64,000 nt of DNA from Paenibacillus agri (GCF_013359945.1 NZ_JABWCS010000196.1:22033-86032), one strand, 5' to 3'. Numbered from the stretch's first letter, positions 35,095 to 44,516 are shown. Program-made: numbers and translations. The notes: generated from the sequence alone by a model not told the origin.

Positions 35095-36309
35095 ATGGAC
35101 TTTAGACCTTCTAATGTAGTCAGCGAATTACCTAATAATTATTTCAGTGCGCTCAACGACAAGATTGCATTATACCGCAGCAAGGGGATTGACGTTATTG
35201 ATCTGGCAAGTGGAACGCCGGACCAGCCGACCCCGCAGCATATTATCGAAGTCCTGAAAGAAGCGGTCGAAGAGCCGCTGAATCAGGGATATCCGCCTTT
35301 TTACGGCAAAGGAAGCGCACGGGAGGCCGTAGCGGCTTTTTATAAGCGGGAATACAATGTAGAGCTTGACCCGGAGACGGAGGTCGCTGTGTTCAACGGT
35401 TCGGCGATTGGTGTAGTAGGCATTCCGCAAAGCCTCCTGAACCCCGGCGATCTGCTGCTGACAACGGATCCCGCATACCCGCCTTATTTCGCTGCGGCAA
35501 TTCTGGCAAGAGCACAAGTTCAGACGATACCCGTCTATGAAGAGGATGGTTTTCTTCCCCGCTATGAGAGTGTTTCTGAGGAGATTGCCCGGAAGGTGAA
35601 GCTGTTGATGCTGAACTATCCTAACAATCCGACAGGTGCGGTTGCTACGGAACAATTTTTTGAGCAGACGCTGGCGTTTGCTGCAAAGCACAAGTTTCCG
35701 GTGCTGAATGACTTTGCTTACGGTGCCTTTGGCTTCGATGGTCACAAGCCGCTGAGCTTCCTTCAGCAGTCTGGGGGCAAAGATTACGGCGTGGAGTTGT
35801 ACACGGCTTCCAAGACATATAACATGGCAGGTTGGCGCTTTGGCTTCGCGGTAGGGAATGCATCGGTCATCGGAGCGCTCAAGCACTATCATACTCAGGC
35901 TTACAGTACGATTTTCGGGGCGGTGCAGGATGCTGCTGCTGCTGCGCTGCTTGGTCCGCAAGAGGGTGTACAGCAGCTCGGGGCCTTGTATGAGCAGCGG
36001 CGTGACTTTCTGGTGAAACGACTGCGGGAAATCGGCTGGGCCGTTACAGCGCCTAAGGGCTCGTTCTTCTCGTGGTTCAAAGTGCCGGAAGGGTACACGG
36101 CAGAATCTTTTGCGGAGCGTCTGCTGGAAGAGGCTCATGTTGCAGTGGCGCCGGGAGAGGGCTTTGGCAAGCAGGGAGACCTCTATGTCAGGGTCGGCTT
36201 GGTAAACAGCGAGGAGAGGCTGAGCGAAGCCATTGACCGGATTGCGGCGACAGGTATTTTCAAAGAATCGGGTATAGCAGTGCAGTCAGGGGGCGTGCAG
36301 CATGATTGA
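35095..36309 (+). CDS. PLP aminotransferase class I/II, MtnE-like
   Basis: 404-aa fold-type I aminotransferase with GTPDQPTPQHI substrate strand, LNYPNNPTGA (Asn binding the PLP ring), and the lysine motif YTASKTYNMAGWRFGF; Arg of the carboxylate site in LYVRVGLVNS. The N-terminal region resembles the Bacillus methionine-salvage aminotransferase MtnE. Placed between metQ and metN, it may transaminate imported methionine or its keto acid. Its end overlaps metN by 8 bases. Start ATG 35095 behind AGAGGTG. Confidence 0.85.
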   Translation: MDFRPSNVVSELPNNYFSALNDKIALYRSKGIDVIDLASGTPDQPTPQHIIEVLKEAVEEPLNQGYPPFYGKGSAREAVAAFYKREYNVELDPETEVAVFNGSAIGVVGIPQSLLNPGDLLLTTDPAYPPYFAAAILARAQVQTIPVYEEDGFLPRYESVSEEIARKVKLLMLNYPNNPTGAVATEQFFEQTLAFAAKHKFPVLNDFAYGAFGFDGHKPLSFLQQSGGKDYGVELYTASKTYNMAGWRFGFAVGNASVIGALKHYHTQAYSTIFGAVQDAAAAALLGPQEGVQQLGALYEQRRDFLVKRLREIGWAVTAPKGSFFSWFKVPEGYTAESFAERLLEEAHVAVAPGEGFGKQGDLYVRVGLVNSEERLSEAIDRIAATGIFKESGIAVQSGGVQHD

Positions 36310-37324
36310 GCTTAGAGATGTCCATAAATCGTTCGAGCGCAAAGGACAATCCATTCAGGCACTGAAAGGGGTCAGTCTCCGCGCGGAAAAAGGGGATATT
36401 TACGGGGTGATCGGCTACAGCGGAGCCGGCAAAAGCACACTGATCCGACTCGTGAACTATTTGGAACGGCCGACCAGCGGCCAGGTTTTTGTAGACGGGG
36501 AACCGCTTGACCAATACAGTCCCTCCGAGCTGCGTCAGGTGAAGAAGCGGATCGGCATGATTTTTCAACATTTTAACCTGCTGGAATCCAAGACCGTATT
36601 CGATAATATTGCTATTCCGCTGGTGCTGCTGAAGAAGGGCAAAGAGGAGATCCGTGAGCGTGTTACAGAATTGCTGAAGTTCACAGGGCTGAGCGACAAG
36701 GCTGGAAGCTACCCTAAGGAACTGTCCGGCGGGCAAAAGCAACGGGTCGGCATCGCCCGGGCGCTCGCCAGCAATCCGTCCATTCTCCTGTGCGATGAAG
36801 CGACTTCGGCACTGGACCCGCAGACGACAAGCTCCATTCTGGAGCTGCTGAAGCGGATCAATGAGGAATACAACATCACGATCATGATCATTACTCATGA
36901 GATGGGGGTCATCCAGCAGATCTGCAACAAGGTAGCCGTGATGGAGCAGGGGCTGATCATCGAGCAGGGCAACGTGCTGGAGGTCTTCGGTAATCCACGT
37001 CATGCTACGACGCAGAGCTTCGTACAAACAGTGATTCACAACAGTGTGCCGCAAAGTGTAATCCATACACTCAAAGCAGAAAGCGGACGGCGGCTGTTCA
37101 GGCTCAAATTCGTTGGTGGTGCGGCATCCGAGCCTGTCATCAACAATTTGATTCGCAATCATGAGGTCAATGTGAATATACTATTTGCCAATATGACGGA
37201 AATTCAGAATACAACGCTGGGAACGATGATTTTGCAGATGAATGGGGATAACGGCACAATTGATCAGGCTGCATCCTATTTGCTGAGTCAGGGTGTTGAG
37301 ATTACGGAGGTGGATAAAGTATGA
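36302..37324 (+). CDS. metN: Methionine ABC transporter ATPase MetN
   Basis: ATPase subunit of MetNIQ. Walker A GYSGAGKST, signature LSGGQKQR, Walker B ILLCDEAT, switch ITHEMGV, and the C-terminal NIL domain (about 265-340) that senses methionine in MetN proteins. 340 aa, standard length. Overlaps the aminotransferase and, via ATGA, metI. Confidence 0.94.
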   Translation: MIELRDVHKSFERKGQSIQALKGVSLRAEKGDIYGVIGYSGAGKSTLIRLVNYLERPTSGQVFVDGEPLDQYSPSELRQVKKRIGMIFQHFNLLESKTVFDNIAIPLVLLKKGKEEIRERVTELLKFTGLSDKAGSYPKELSGGQKQRVGIARALASNPSILLCDEATSALDPQTTSSILELLKRINEEYNITIMIITHEMGVIQQICNKVAVMEQGLIIEQGNVLEVFGNPRHATTQSFVQTVIHNSVPQSVIHTLKAESGRRLFRLKFVGGAASEPVINNLIRNHEVNVNILFANMTEIQNTTLGTMILQMNGDNGTIDQAASYLLSQGVEITEVDKV

Positions 37325-37977
37325 ATACGGTGATTACGGCAGATCAGCTTTTCGGTGCCTTGAGGGAAACGGTCGTTATGGTGGGCTTCTCCTTGTTCTT
37401 CGGCGCCTTGCTTGGGATTCCGCTTGGTATTGTACTGGTGATTACACGGCCTGGAGGCGTTCTGGAAAATAAATTTGTTTTCTCGATACTGAATCCGGTG
37501 ATCAATATTGTGCGTTCTCTTCCTTTCATTATATTACTGGTCGCCATTATTCCGTTTACACGCTGGGTCGTACATACTTCCATTGGTACTAGTGCGGCTA
37601 TTGTGCCGCTGATCGTCTATATTGCCCCGTACATCGCACGGTTGGTGGAGAATTCTCTGCTTGAAGTCAGTCCGGGCATTCTGGAGGCGGCGGAGGCTAT
37701 GGGAGCAACGACTTTCCAGGTAATCTGGCACTTTCTGCTGCCGGAGGCGTTTGGGTCGCTGATTCTGACCATGACAACGGCTACGATCGGTTTGATTGGG
37801 GCTACGGCCATGGCGGGTACGGTTGGTGGAGGCGGCATCGGTGATTTGGCCATTTCCTACGGGTATCAACGGTTTGATACGTTTGTCATGATCGTTACGG
37901 TAGTTATCTTGATTATTTTCGTGCAGGGCATTCAGTCTCTTGGCAACGTGCTGGCTCGCAAGGCTCGACGTAACTAA
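37321..37977 (+). CDS. metI: Methionine ABC transporter permease MetI
   Basis: 218-aa five-helix permease. Typical phrases RSLPFIILLVAIIPFTR, EAAEAMGATTFQVIWHFLLPEA (EAA loop, split here) and GTVGGGGIGDLAISYGYQRF. Overlaps metN by four bases and the next gene by one base (TAATG). Confidence 0.94.
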   Translation: MNTVITADQLFGALRETVVMVGFSLFFGALLGIPLGIVLVITRPGGVLENKFVFSILNPVINIVRSLPFIILLVAIIPFTRWVVHTSIGTSAAIVPLIVYIAPYIARLVENSLLEVSPGILEAAEAMGATTFQVIWHFLLPEAFGSLILTMTTATIGLIGATAMAGTVGGGGIGDLAISYGYQRFDTFVMIVTVVILIIFVQGIQSLGNVLARKARRN

Positions 37978-39125
37978 TGAGCAGGGCGGACGAAGGATTG
38001 AAGCCGGAAATTATAGTACGGGCTGCACCGCAAGAATTCATTTGCAGACCGGGTTCTTGGGGGAGCTTAGAGCAGCACTTGGGCCGAAGAGGCATTCGTA
38101 CAGTATTGATTGTGCATGGCCGGGATTCATGGAGTGCGGCGCAGCCCTTTCTGCCAGAGCTGAAGGCGACGGAGGTCCACTTGTACGCGTACAGCGGGGA
38201 ATGCACCTATCCGGAGCGCGACGGAATTGTGGCTGAAGCTGCAGGACGTGGAGTACAAGCCATTATTGGCGTAGGCGGCGGTAAAATAAGCGATCTTGTC
38301 AAAAGCGCAGCTGCCGCGCTGCGGCTTCCTGCGATTATTTTGCCCACACTGGCCTCGACCTGTGCGGCATGGTCGTCCCTGAGCGTCATGTATGACGATC
38401 AGGGACGCTTTGTGAGTATGGATGTATTTCCATACAGCAATGCGCTGGTTCTGCTCGATCCGCAGGTCATTGCGCAGTCGCCACCGGAGCTGCTTATCGC
38501 TGGTATTGGAGATACCCTGGCCAAATGGTACGAAGCCGATGTTATCATTCGGGGCATGACTTCCCCTCCGGTAGAGGTGGAGCTGGCCTGGTACACAGCA
38601 CGAAAATGCAAGGAGCATCTGCTGAAACACAGCGAAGCTGCTCTTGAAGCCCTGCGAACAGGATATGCCAATGAGGACCTGACACGGATTGTCGAGACTA
38701 TTATTATGGTTGCTGGCCTTGTGGGCGGCTTCGGCGAGGATTACGGCCGCACAGCGGGTGCCCATTCCATTCATGATGCTCTAACGGCGATACCGGAAGC
38801 TCATGGGCAATTGCACGGGAATAAAGTGGCTTACGGAGTGCTTGTGCAGCTTGCGCTGGAGGATAACCGGACGGAGATAGATTTTCTTTTGCCATTCTAT
38901 GAGCAGTTGGGTCTGCCCGCCTGTCTTCGGGACATGGGACTAGGGCATCTGGAGCGTGAGGATTGGCTAAAGATCGGGGAACGGGCAACGGTGCAGGAGG
39001 CCTCGATTCATAGAATGCCGGGTCACATCGGAGCAGAAGAAGTAGCAGATGCAATAGCGCAGCTTGAGATCTATACAACAGGTTACAGAGTGAAATCCAA
39101 CATGGAGAAGGCGGGAATGACATGA
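37977..39125 (+). CDS. Glycerol dehydrogenase-like metal-dependent alcohol dehydrogenase
   Basis: 382-aa member of the GldA-type iron/zinc alcohol dehydrogenases: NAD motif GVGGGKISDLVK, metal ligands in GIGDTLAKWYEA (Asp), TAGAHSIHDALTA (His) and HGQLHGNKVAYG (His). Translationally linked to metI on one side and overlapping mtnN on the other, so it probably acts in the same process; a reductase for a sugar or keto by-product of MtnN/methionine salvage is possible, but the true substrate is unknown. Confidence 0.82.
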   Translation: MSRADEGLKPEIIVRAAPQEFICRPGSWGSLEQHLGRRGIRTVLIVHGRDSWSAAQPFLPELKATEVHLYAYSGECTYPERDGIVAEAAGRGVQAIIGVGGGKISDLVKSAAAALRLPAIILPTLASTCAAWSSLSVMYDDQGRFVSMDVFPYSNALVLLDPQVIAQSPPELLIAGIGDTLAKWYEADVIIRGMTSPPVEVELAWYTARKCKEHLLKHSEAALEALRTGYANEDLTRIVETIIMVAGLVGGFGEDYGRTAGAHSIHDALTAIPEAHGQLHGNKVAYGVLVQLALEDNRTEIDFLLPFYEQLGLPACLRDMGLGHLEREDWLKIGERATVQEASIHRMPGHIGAEEVADAIAQLEIYTTGYRVKSNMEKAGMT

Positions 39126-39835
39126 GTATCGCAATTATCGGGGCGATGGAAGAAGAAGTGGCATTGATTAAATCACATTTGGAGGATATTCAGCAGTTGG
39201 TAGTGGCCAAAAGCAATTTCTTCACCGGACGTCTTAAGGGGAAGGATGTTGTGCTGGTACAATCAGGGATCGGCAAGGCCAATGCGGCAATGACCACCAC
39301 CATTTTATTGGAACGGTTTCAGGTCGAGCTGATTATCAACATCGGTGCTGCAGGTGCACTGGATCCGAGCCTCCAGATCGGCGATGTAGTGATTGCCGAG
39401 GAAATTACCTACAGTGATGTGGATGCTACTGTTTTTAATTATGTCTACGGACAGGTTCCGCAGATGCCGGCTTCATATCCGGTGGATAAGCAATGGGTAG
39501 CCTTGGCGCTGGAAGGAGCTGCCCTCATCAATAGTGAGCGGAGCGTCGTGACGGGACTTGTGACCACAGAGGATTCTTTCATCGGACATTCGGAGCTTGC
39601 TGTCTCCATCCGAGCACGGTTCCCGGAGTCCAAGGCATCGGACATGGAAGGCGCGGCCATAGCCCAAACCGCCTATCAATTTGGGGTTCCCTTCTTTTCG
39701 GTTCGCGGGATCTCTGACAATGTGGGCGCAGGAGCTGCTGAATTGTTCACCTCCAACGTGGATCTGGCCGCGAAGAATTCCGCGGAAGTCGTTGAGGCAT
39801 TTCTGACTTTGTATGAACCTGAAAGCTCTTTGTAG
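39122..39835 (+). CDS. mtnN: 5'-methylthioadenosine/S-adenosylhomocysteine nucleosidase
   Basis: Removes adenine from MTA, SAH and 5'-deoxyadenosine. 237 aa. IGAMEEEV at the N terminus, the catalytic KASDMEGAAIAQTA (Glu) and RGISDNVG (Asp) are intact. ATGA overlap with the dehydrogenase gene. Last gene of the metQ operon; its product from SAH is the substrate for the divergent luxS. Confidence 0.95.
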   Translation: MSIAIIGAMEEEVALIKSHLEDIQQLVVAKSNFFTGRLKGKDVVLVQSGIGKANAAMTTTILLERFQVELIINIGAAGALDPSLQIGDVVIAEEITYSDVDATVFNYVYGQVPQMPASYPVDKQWVALALEGAALINSERSVVTGLVTTEDSFIGHSELAVSIRARFPESKASDMEGAAIAQTAYQFGVPFFSVRGISDNVGAGAAELFTSNVDLAAKNSAEVVEAFLTLYEPESSL

Positions 39836-39862
39836 TATAAAATATGCCTGTATAAAACGTTG

Positions 39863-39908
39863 CCGTTCCACCCAGGGAAATGCTCCTGGCGTGTGAGCGG
39901 TTTTTTTT
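39863..39908 (+). terminator. Terminator after mtnN
   Basis: CCGTTCCAC..CCAGG stem against CCTGG..GTGTGAGCGG, followed by eight T residues; ends the metQ operon. Confidence 0.8.
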
Positions 39909-39940
39909 GTGTCCCAAATATATACAAAATTAGTAGTATT

Positions 39941-39961
39941 CTCGGGAGTGAATTCCCGTTA
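39941..39961. repeat. Solitary family A unit
   Basis: CTCGGGAGTG followed by AATTCCCGTTA matches the 3' half of family A units from the sulfate locus almost exactly. One unit only. Confidence 0.55.
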
Positions 39962-40001
39962 TAATCGATGTACCTGCGTGAAAAGGTTTACATATTTATA
40001 T

Positions 40002-40170
40002 AGACTGAACAAAAAAATAACATAAGGCGAGCGGAATGGAGGGGAATTTTGGAACTGTAGGAGCGATAGCGTCCGCCTGAAAGCTTTCCGAAGGAAAGCT
40101 CGCATCGGAAGCGTAAGCTCTCCAGATTTCATCCGCAAATAGCGGTACAATCCCAAGAAATCTGGAGACA
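40002..40170. repeat. Family C dispersed repeat, fullest copy
   Basis: About 170 bases with landmarks CTGAACAAAA, GGAACTGTAGGAGCGATAG, CGCCTGAAAGCTTTCC, GGAAAGCTCGCATCGGAA and AGCGGTACAATCCC. Its 5' half recurs at 28583-28665 and its 3' half at 32061-32145. Together with the terminator and the family A unit it fills the 440-base gap before the next gene. Confidence 0.6.
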
Positions 40171-40279
40171 ACAGCGGCCGAAAGTCCAAACATTTTCCGC
40201 AATGACGACCTTAGCCCATGTGAAAATCCTAGGTTCAATCTATTTAGTATTAAAATCAATTGAAATGGAGGATTACATA

Positions 40280-40861
40280 ATGCCAGAATCACAAGCCCCA
40301 ATCTTGCTTGATTTTCCCGAAAGCTTTGAGACGCAACGGCTGCTGATCCGTGCTCCATTGTGGGGGGATGGCGCCAGTATGCATGAAGCACTTGTGGAAA
40401 GTCAGGAGCTGCTGAAGCCTTGGATGCCGTTTGCTCAGACTTTGCAGAGTCTGGAGGAGTCGGAGAAGTTCACGCGTGAAGCACGGCTGGAATTTCTGAA
40501 GCGCATAGAAATGCACCTGCGTATTTTTGACAAAGTGTCTGGCCGTTTTATCGGCTGCACCGGATTGCACAATATTAATTGGGACATTCGCAATTTTGAA
40601 ATTGGCTATTGGATCAGAAGCAGCTGCGCCGGCAAAGGGTACATGACCGAAGCGGTGAACGGGGTAACAGACTTTGCGATCCGGGAGCTGGCAGCGAACC
40701 GGATTGAGATTCGCTGCAGCGCCCTCAATCTGAAAAGTGCGGCGGTGGCGGAACGCGCAGGCTATACGCTGGACGGGATTTTACGAAGAAACCGACGGGC
40801 GATGAACGGAGAATTACATGACAGTAAGGTGTACGCCAAGGTGCGGGGAACAGAATTTTAG
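40280..40861 (+). CDS. GNAT N-acetyltransferase, RimJ/RimL type
   Basis: 193-aa acetyltransferase of the RimJ/L-like group: FETQRLLIRAP start, EIGYWIRSSCAGKGYMTEAV (acetyl-CoA loop) and SAAVAERAGYTLDGILRR near the C terminus. Such enzymes acetylate protein N termini or small amines; the substrate is not predictable. Start ATG 40280 after GGAGG. Twenty-two bases before the ABC exporter, perhaps co-transcribed. Confidence 0.85.
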   Translation: MPESQAPILLDFPESFETQRLLIRAPLWGDGASMHEALVESQELLKPWMPFAQTLQSLEESEKFTREARLEFLKRIEMHLRIFDKVSGRFIGCTGLHNINWDIRNFEIGYWIRSSCAGKGYMTEAVNGVTDFAIRELAANRIEIRCSALNLKSAAVAERAGYTLDGILRRNRRAMNGELHDSKVYAKVRGTEF

Positions 40862-40883
40862 AATGGAAGGGAGACTTGTAGTC

Positions 40884-42668
40884 ATGCAGCAGGGGGTATT
40901 TTCCCGATTGAGTAAGTACATGCTCAGGCACAAGCTTATTTATTTCATATTAATTATAACCACCTTGATGGGTATCACCCTTGAGCTAATGATTGCCTGG
41001 TTTCTGTCGGCAGTGACAGATGCTGCTGTTCATTTCGATGTGGATAGACTGAAAAATGTAATTGGAATCGGGCTGCTCATGCTGGCTGGCATCGGGGTCA
41101 ATGGTTATGCGGATGCTTATTTTAAAAACAATGTGTCAGCCAAAATCAGAAATGAACTGCGCCAAGACATGATGAAACATACGCTGAAGCTGCCGCAGTC
41201 TTATTTTGACCGCAATCATTCTGGCGACCTGCTGTCCCGGTTCACGAACGATAATCAATCCGTCGGCGAGGCCTGCGGACAGGTGATAATCGGCTTGCTG
41301 CGTAATCCGCTGCTGGCACTCGCGGCCTTCGCGTATTTGCTGTATATTCACTGGCTGCTGGCGCTGATCTGTTTTGCAATGGGGCCGCTAATGTTCCTAA
41401 CCGGGAAAGTATTCGGTAAAGCGATGCGCAACAACAGCATACAGCTACAGCAGAATATGGGCAAGACGACTTCGTTTCTAAATGACATTCTGGGCAGCAG
41501 TATGGTATTCAAGTCATTCTCTATTGAACCTCGTTTGTTTAAGCAATACCGCAAGCACAGTGAGAACATCGCTTCCGGAGAACTGAAGCGCGGCTCCATC
41601 GAAGGGGCCACGTCTGCGGTCTCCTCTCTCCTGGGGAACATGACCTTCCTGCTGGCGCTGGTCATAGCGGGTTATTTTGTAGCTAAAGGTTCGCTCGAAG
41701 TTGGAGCAATGTTGGCCTTCATCCAGCTGATGAACTATCTGGTGAACCCGTTCTCAGCTCTGCCTGGGCTGGTGGCATCCATGCAGCAATCTTTGGGTGC
41801 CGCGGGACGGATTTTTGAGGTGATGGATGTGCCGGCTGAGGTGGATTCTTTTGAGGAATCGAAGCAGCAGACCAAAACTCCAAATTTCCAGAATATGAAG
41901 CTGTCTGACGTGTCCTTTACATATCCCGGTGCGGAGATACAAAGTCTGAACCAAGTGAGCCTGGAGCTTATACGTGGGCAGCAAATCGCGATTGTTGGGC
42001 CAAGCGGCGGTGGGAAGTCCACACTCTTTAAGCTGCTGCTGCGCTTCTATGATGCTGACAAGGGTGAACTGTCCTTGAACGAACAGCCTATTGGGGAAAT
42101 CAGCTTGTCCAGGCTGAGGAGTCATTTTGCCTATGTCCCGCAGGATTCTGGTCTATACTCGGGCACGATCCGTGATAATATTCGTAATGGCAGACTGGAT
42201 GCCGGCGATGAGGAGATTCTGGAGGCACTGCGTAAGGCGAACGCTTACGACTTCGTTATGGCTTTGCCGCAAGGACTGGATTCAGAGATTGGTGAGGAAG
42301 GGACCAGACTTTCAGGGGGACAGCGCCAGAGACTATCTATTGCTAGAGCGATTCTGAAAGATGCACCTATTCTGTTGCTGGATGAAGCTACGGCTGCATT
42401 GGATAATGAATCTGAGAAGCTGGTGCAGCAGGCCATCCGCAAGCTCATGAACGACAAGTCGACGCTCGTCATCGCTCACCGTCTCTCAACGATTCAGCAG
42501 GCTGACCTGATTCTGGTCATGGAGAACGGTTCAATCGTGGAGCGCGGCAATCATGAGGAGCTGCTGTCGGCAGGTGGCAGATACCATGCGTTGTACTATT
42601 CACAGTTGGAGCGAGAAGAGGAAGAAGGCCAGATGAAGGAAGCGATGCTTTCGTCAACAGGTCACTGA
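40884..42668 (+). CDS. ABC exporter, fused membrane and ATPase domains
   Basis: 594-aa half-transporter forming a homodimer or heterodimer in the membrane. Six-helix domain at about 15-310, then a nucleotide-binding domain with Walker A GPSGGGKST, Q-loop FAYVPQDSGLYSGTIRDN, signature LSGGQRQR, Walker B ILLLDEATAALD and switch His IAHRLST. Resembles multidrug/lipid exporters (YfiB/BmrA-like). Start set at ATG 40884 behind AAGGGAG, 10 bases away; earlier starts overlap the acetyltransferase gene. Substrate unknown. Confidence 0.9.
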   Translation: MQQGVFSRLSKYMLRHKLIYFILIITTLMGITLELMIAWFLSAVTDAAVHFDVDRLKNVIGIGLLMLAGIGVNGYADAYFKNNVSAKIRNELRQDMMKHTLKLPQSYFDRNHSGDLLSRFTNDNQSVGEACGQVIIGLLRNPLLALAAFAYLLYIHWLLALICFAMGPLMFLTGKVFGKAMRNNSIQLQQNMGKTTSFLNDILGSSMVFKSFSIEPRLFKQYRKHSENIASGELKRGSIEGATSAVSSLLGNMTFLLALVIAGYFVAKGSLEVGAMLAFIQLMNYLVNPFSALPGLVASMQQSLGAAGRIFEVMDVPAEVDSFEESKQQTKTPNFQNMKLSDVSFTYPGAEIQSLNQVSLELIRGQQIAIVGPSGGGKSTLFKLLLRFYDADKGELSLNEQPIGEISLSRLRSHFAYVPQDSGLYSGTIRDNIRNGRLDAGDEEILEALRKANAYDFVMALPQGLDSEIGEEGTRLSGGQRQRLSIARAILKDAPILLLDEATAALDNESEKLVQQAIRKLMNDKSTLVIAHRLSTIQQADLILVMENGSIVERGNHEELLSAGGRYHALYYSQLEREEEEGQMKEAMLSSTGH

Positions 42669-42682
42669 ATGTATATGCAAAA

Positions 42683-42727
42683 AGTGCCGCACGCCGTGAA
42701 GACAACACGGCTGTGCGGCACTCTTTG
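42683..42727. terminator. Bidirectional terminator between exporter and HAD genes
   Basis: AGTGCCGCAC (42683-42692) and inner GCCGTG pair with CACGGC and GTGCGGCACT, flanked by A- and T-rich ends. Confidence 0.85.
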
Positions 42728-42729
42728 TG

Positions 42730-43533
42730 TTAATTTGCAGTCTGCAGAATGAACTTCTCGATGACATGCTTGACGCCGTCCTCGTTGTTGCTGAGGGTGA
42801 TGAAATCGGCGATTTCCTTCAGTGCCGGAATGGCGTTATCCATAGCTACGCCTAGGCCTGCTGCTTCCAGCATCTCATGGTCGTTCCAGGAGTCGCCGAC
42901 AGCGATCGTCTCGGACAGATCGCATCCGAAATGGCCGGCCAGGAATTCCAGAGCCAAGCCCTTGGTACCTTCATGATGCATGATTTCCAGGAAATAAGGT
43001 TTGGATTTGGTGATGTGCACGGTATCTCCCAGCAGCTCACGCAGAATTGGCGCCAGCTCATCCAGGAAATCGGGATCGTCGATGATGAGCATTTTTGGTG
43101 TTTTTTCGGGTACCAGCTTCTCCCAGTCTGGTTCGATGTAGTAACGGGTATTGTTCAAAGCGGAGTAGTCGATCAGCTTCTGGTTCTCTTCACGGGCATA
43201 CAGTTTATCATCAATGTAAGTTTGCAGATGCAAGTTATGCTCCACACAGTATTCGAACAGCTTGCGAACGGCATCCTGCGGAACATAACGTTCATACAAT
43301 ACATTTTCGTCGAGCAGGTTCTTCACGAGTGCACCCTGGTACGTAATGATCGGCACGTTAAGTCCGGTCTGGCGGGCAATGGCCTGGGCCGACGCATACG
43401 CGCGTCCAGTGGCTAGTGTTACTACTACGCCTGCGGCAACAGCTTGTTCGAGCGCTTGCTGTGTGGCCGGGGTAACTTCCTTGTCATCATTAATCAGGGT
43501 GTCGTCAATGTCGATCGCAATCAATTTGTACAT
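42730..43533 (-). CDS. Cof-type HAD phosphatase
   Basis: 267-aa class IIB HAD hydrolase: IDIDDTLINDDKEV (nucleophile Asp), TLATGRAYASA, the distal lysine region, and GDSWNDHEMLEAAG (Mg-binding). YidA/Cof-like enzymes dephosphorylate sugar phosphates and related small molecules. ATG behind AAGGAGAGAG. Monocistronic. Confidence 0.9.
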   Translation of the reverse strand: MYKLIAIDIDDTLINDDKEVTPATQQALEQAVAAGVVVTLATGRAYASAQAIARQTGLNVPIITYQGALVKNLLDENVLYERYVPQDAVRKLFEYCVEHNLHLQTYIDDKLYAREENQKLIDYSALNNTRYYIEPDWEKLVPEKTPKMLIIDDPDFLDELAPILRELLGDTVHITKSKPYFLEIMHHEGTKGLALEFLAGHFGCDLSETIAVGDSWNDHEMLEAAGLGVAMDNAIPALKEIADFITLSNNEDGVKHVIEKFILQTAN

Positions 43534-43727
43534 GGATGGTTTCTCTCTCCTTATTTCTTTCTGGTTATAACAATCAGATCAAATGGGTACTGATGCCTGG
43601 CATTGAAAGTTGTCTTATAGAGTAAGACAAGTTGTCCAAATTGTATCCTAAAACAGGAGTAAGAACAAGCCAAAACTGCCGGAGAACCTTTATGGAACAG
43701 GACATTTCAGGGTTCGTGCTGGACAAA

Positions 43728-43756
43728 TTGACAGGGTCTTGGTATACTTCGATAAC
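43728..43756 (+). promoter_or_regulatory. Predicted promoter of the DUF457 membrane gene
   Basis: TTGACA at 43728-43733, 17-base spacer, GATAAC at 43751-43756; 47 bases before the gene start. Confidence 0.5.
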
Positions 43757-43802
43757 CGCACATTTGTTCTCATTTACATCTTGGAAAAGGGGCGGTTCTC
43801 AT

Positions 43803-44516
43803 ATGATGGGCAAATCCCATTTAATCATTAGCACCGGGGTTACCCTGTCGGTTATGAACCTACTTGGCTATGAGATTACCATTCCGGCCATTGCGGTGGC
43901 GGCGGTAAGCTCGCTTATGCCAGATATTGATGAGCCTAATTCATTATTGGTTCGCAAGGCTATTCCTGAGTTTGTACTGCGGATTCTTCAGGTAGCGCTG
44001 ATCGGCGCAGCTATTTATCTTTATTTTGCCGGTCTGGCTCAGCCGCCTTGGAACATTGCTTTGGCTCTACTTGTTGGCAGTGTTTCTTTCCTGCCGGGAC
44101 GCAGACTGAGGCATCTTGTCATGATATTGATTGCCGTGGGATTGGTAGCATTCGCAGATGCCTATGATCCATGGAACTATATCGCGGCCTGCATACTCAT
44201 CGTGTCATCCGTTGTCCCGCATCGTGGGCTAACGCACACGCTGTACGGCGTGGCCGGATGGGGCGCTCTGCTGTATTTCGCTTCCCTTGGCATGAATGAC
44301 GGCGGCAGCCTGTGGATCGCTGGAGGACTGTCCTATGCACTGCATCTGTTAGCAGACTCTGTTACTCAGCGCGGGATTACCCCGCTGCCGCCGCTACCCT
44401 TCAAGCTACGTCTGAGGCTGATGAGCACTGGCACGAAGAAGGGCAGTGCAGTAGAGAATGTCTGTATTTTACTTACATTAGTACTAGTAATCTATGCTTT
44501 CATTCTTTCTCCGTAA
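43803..44516 (+). CDS. YdjM/DUF457 membrane-bound metal-dependent hydrolase family protein
   Basis: 237-aa membrane protein with about six hydrophobic segments. The family signature histidines and aspartates are present: GKSHLIISTGV, SLMPDIDEPNS, PHRGLTHTL and LHLLADSVTQRGITPLPP. Family members are annotated as membrane-bound metal-dependent hydrolases (YdjM is LexA-regulated in E. coli), but the substrate is unknown. Start at ATG 43803 or 43806 behind AAAAGGGG. Confidence 0.85.
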   Translation: MMGKSHLIISTGVTLSVMNLLGYEITIPAIAVAAVSSLMPDIDEPNSLLVRKAIPEFVLRILQVALIGAAIYLYFAGLAQPPWNIALALLVGSVSFLPGRRLRHLVMILIAVGLVAFADAYDPWNYIAACILIVSSVVPHRGLTHTLYGVAGWGALLYFASLGMNDGGSLWIAGGLSYALHLLADSVTQRGITPLPPLPFKLRLRLMSTGTKKGSAVENVCILLTLVLVIYAFILSP

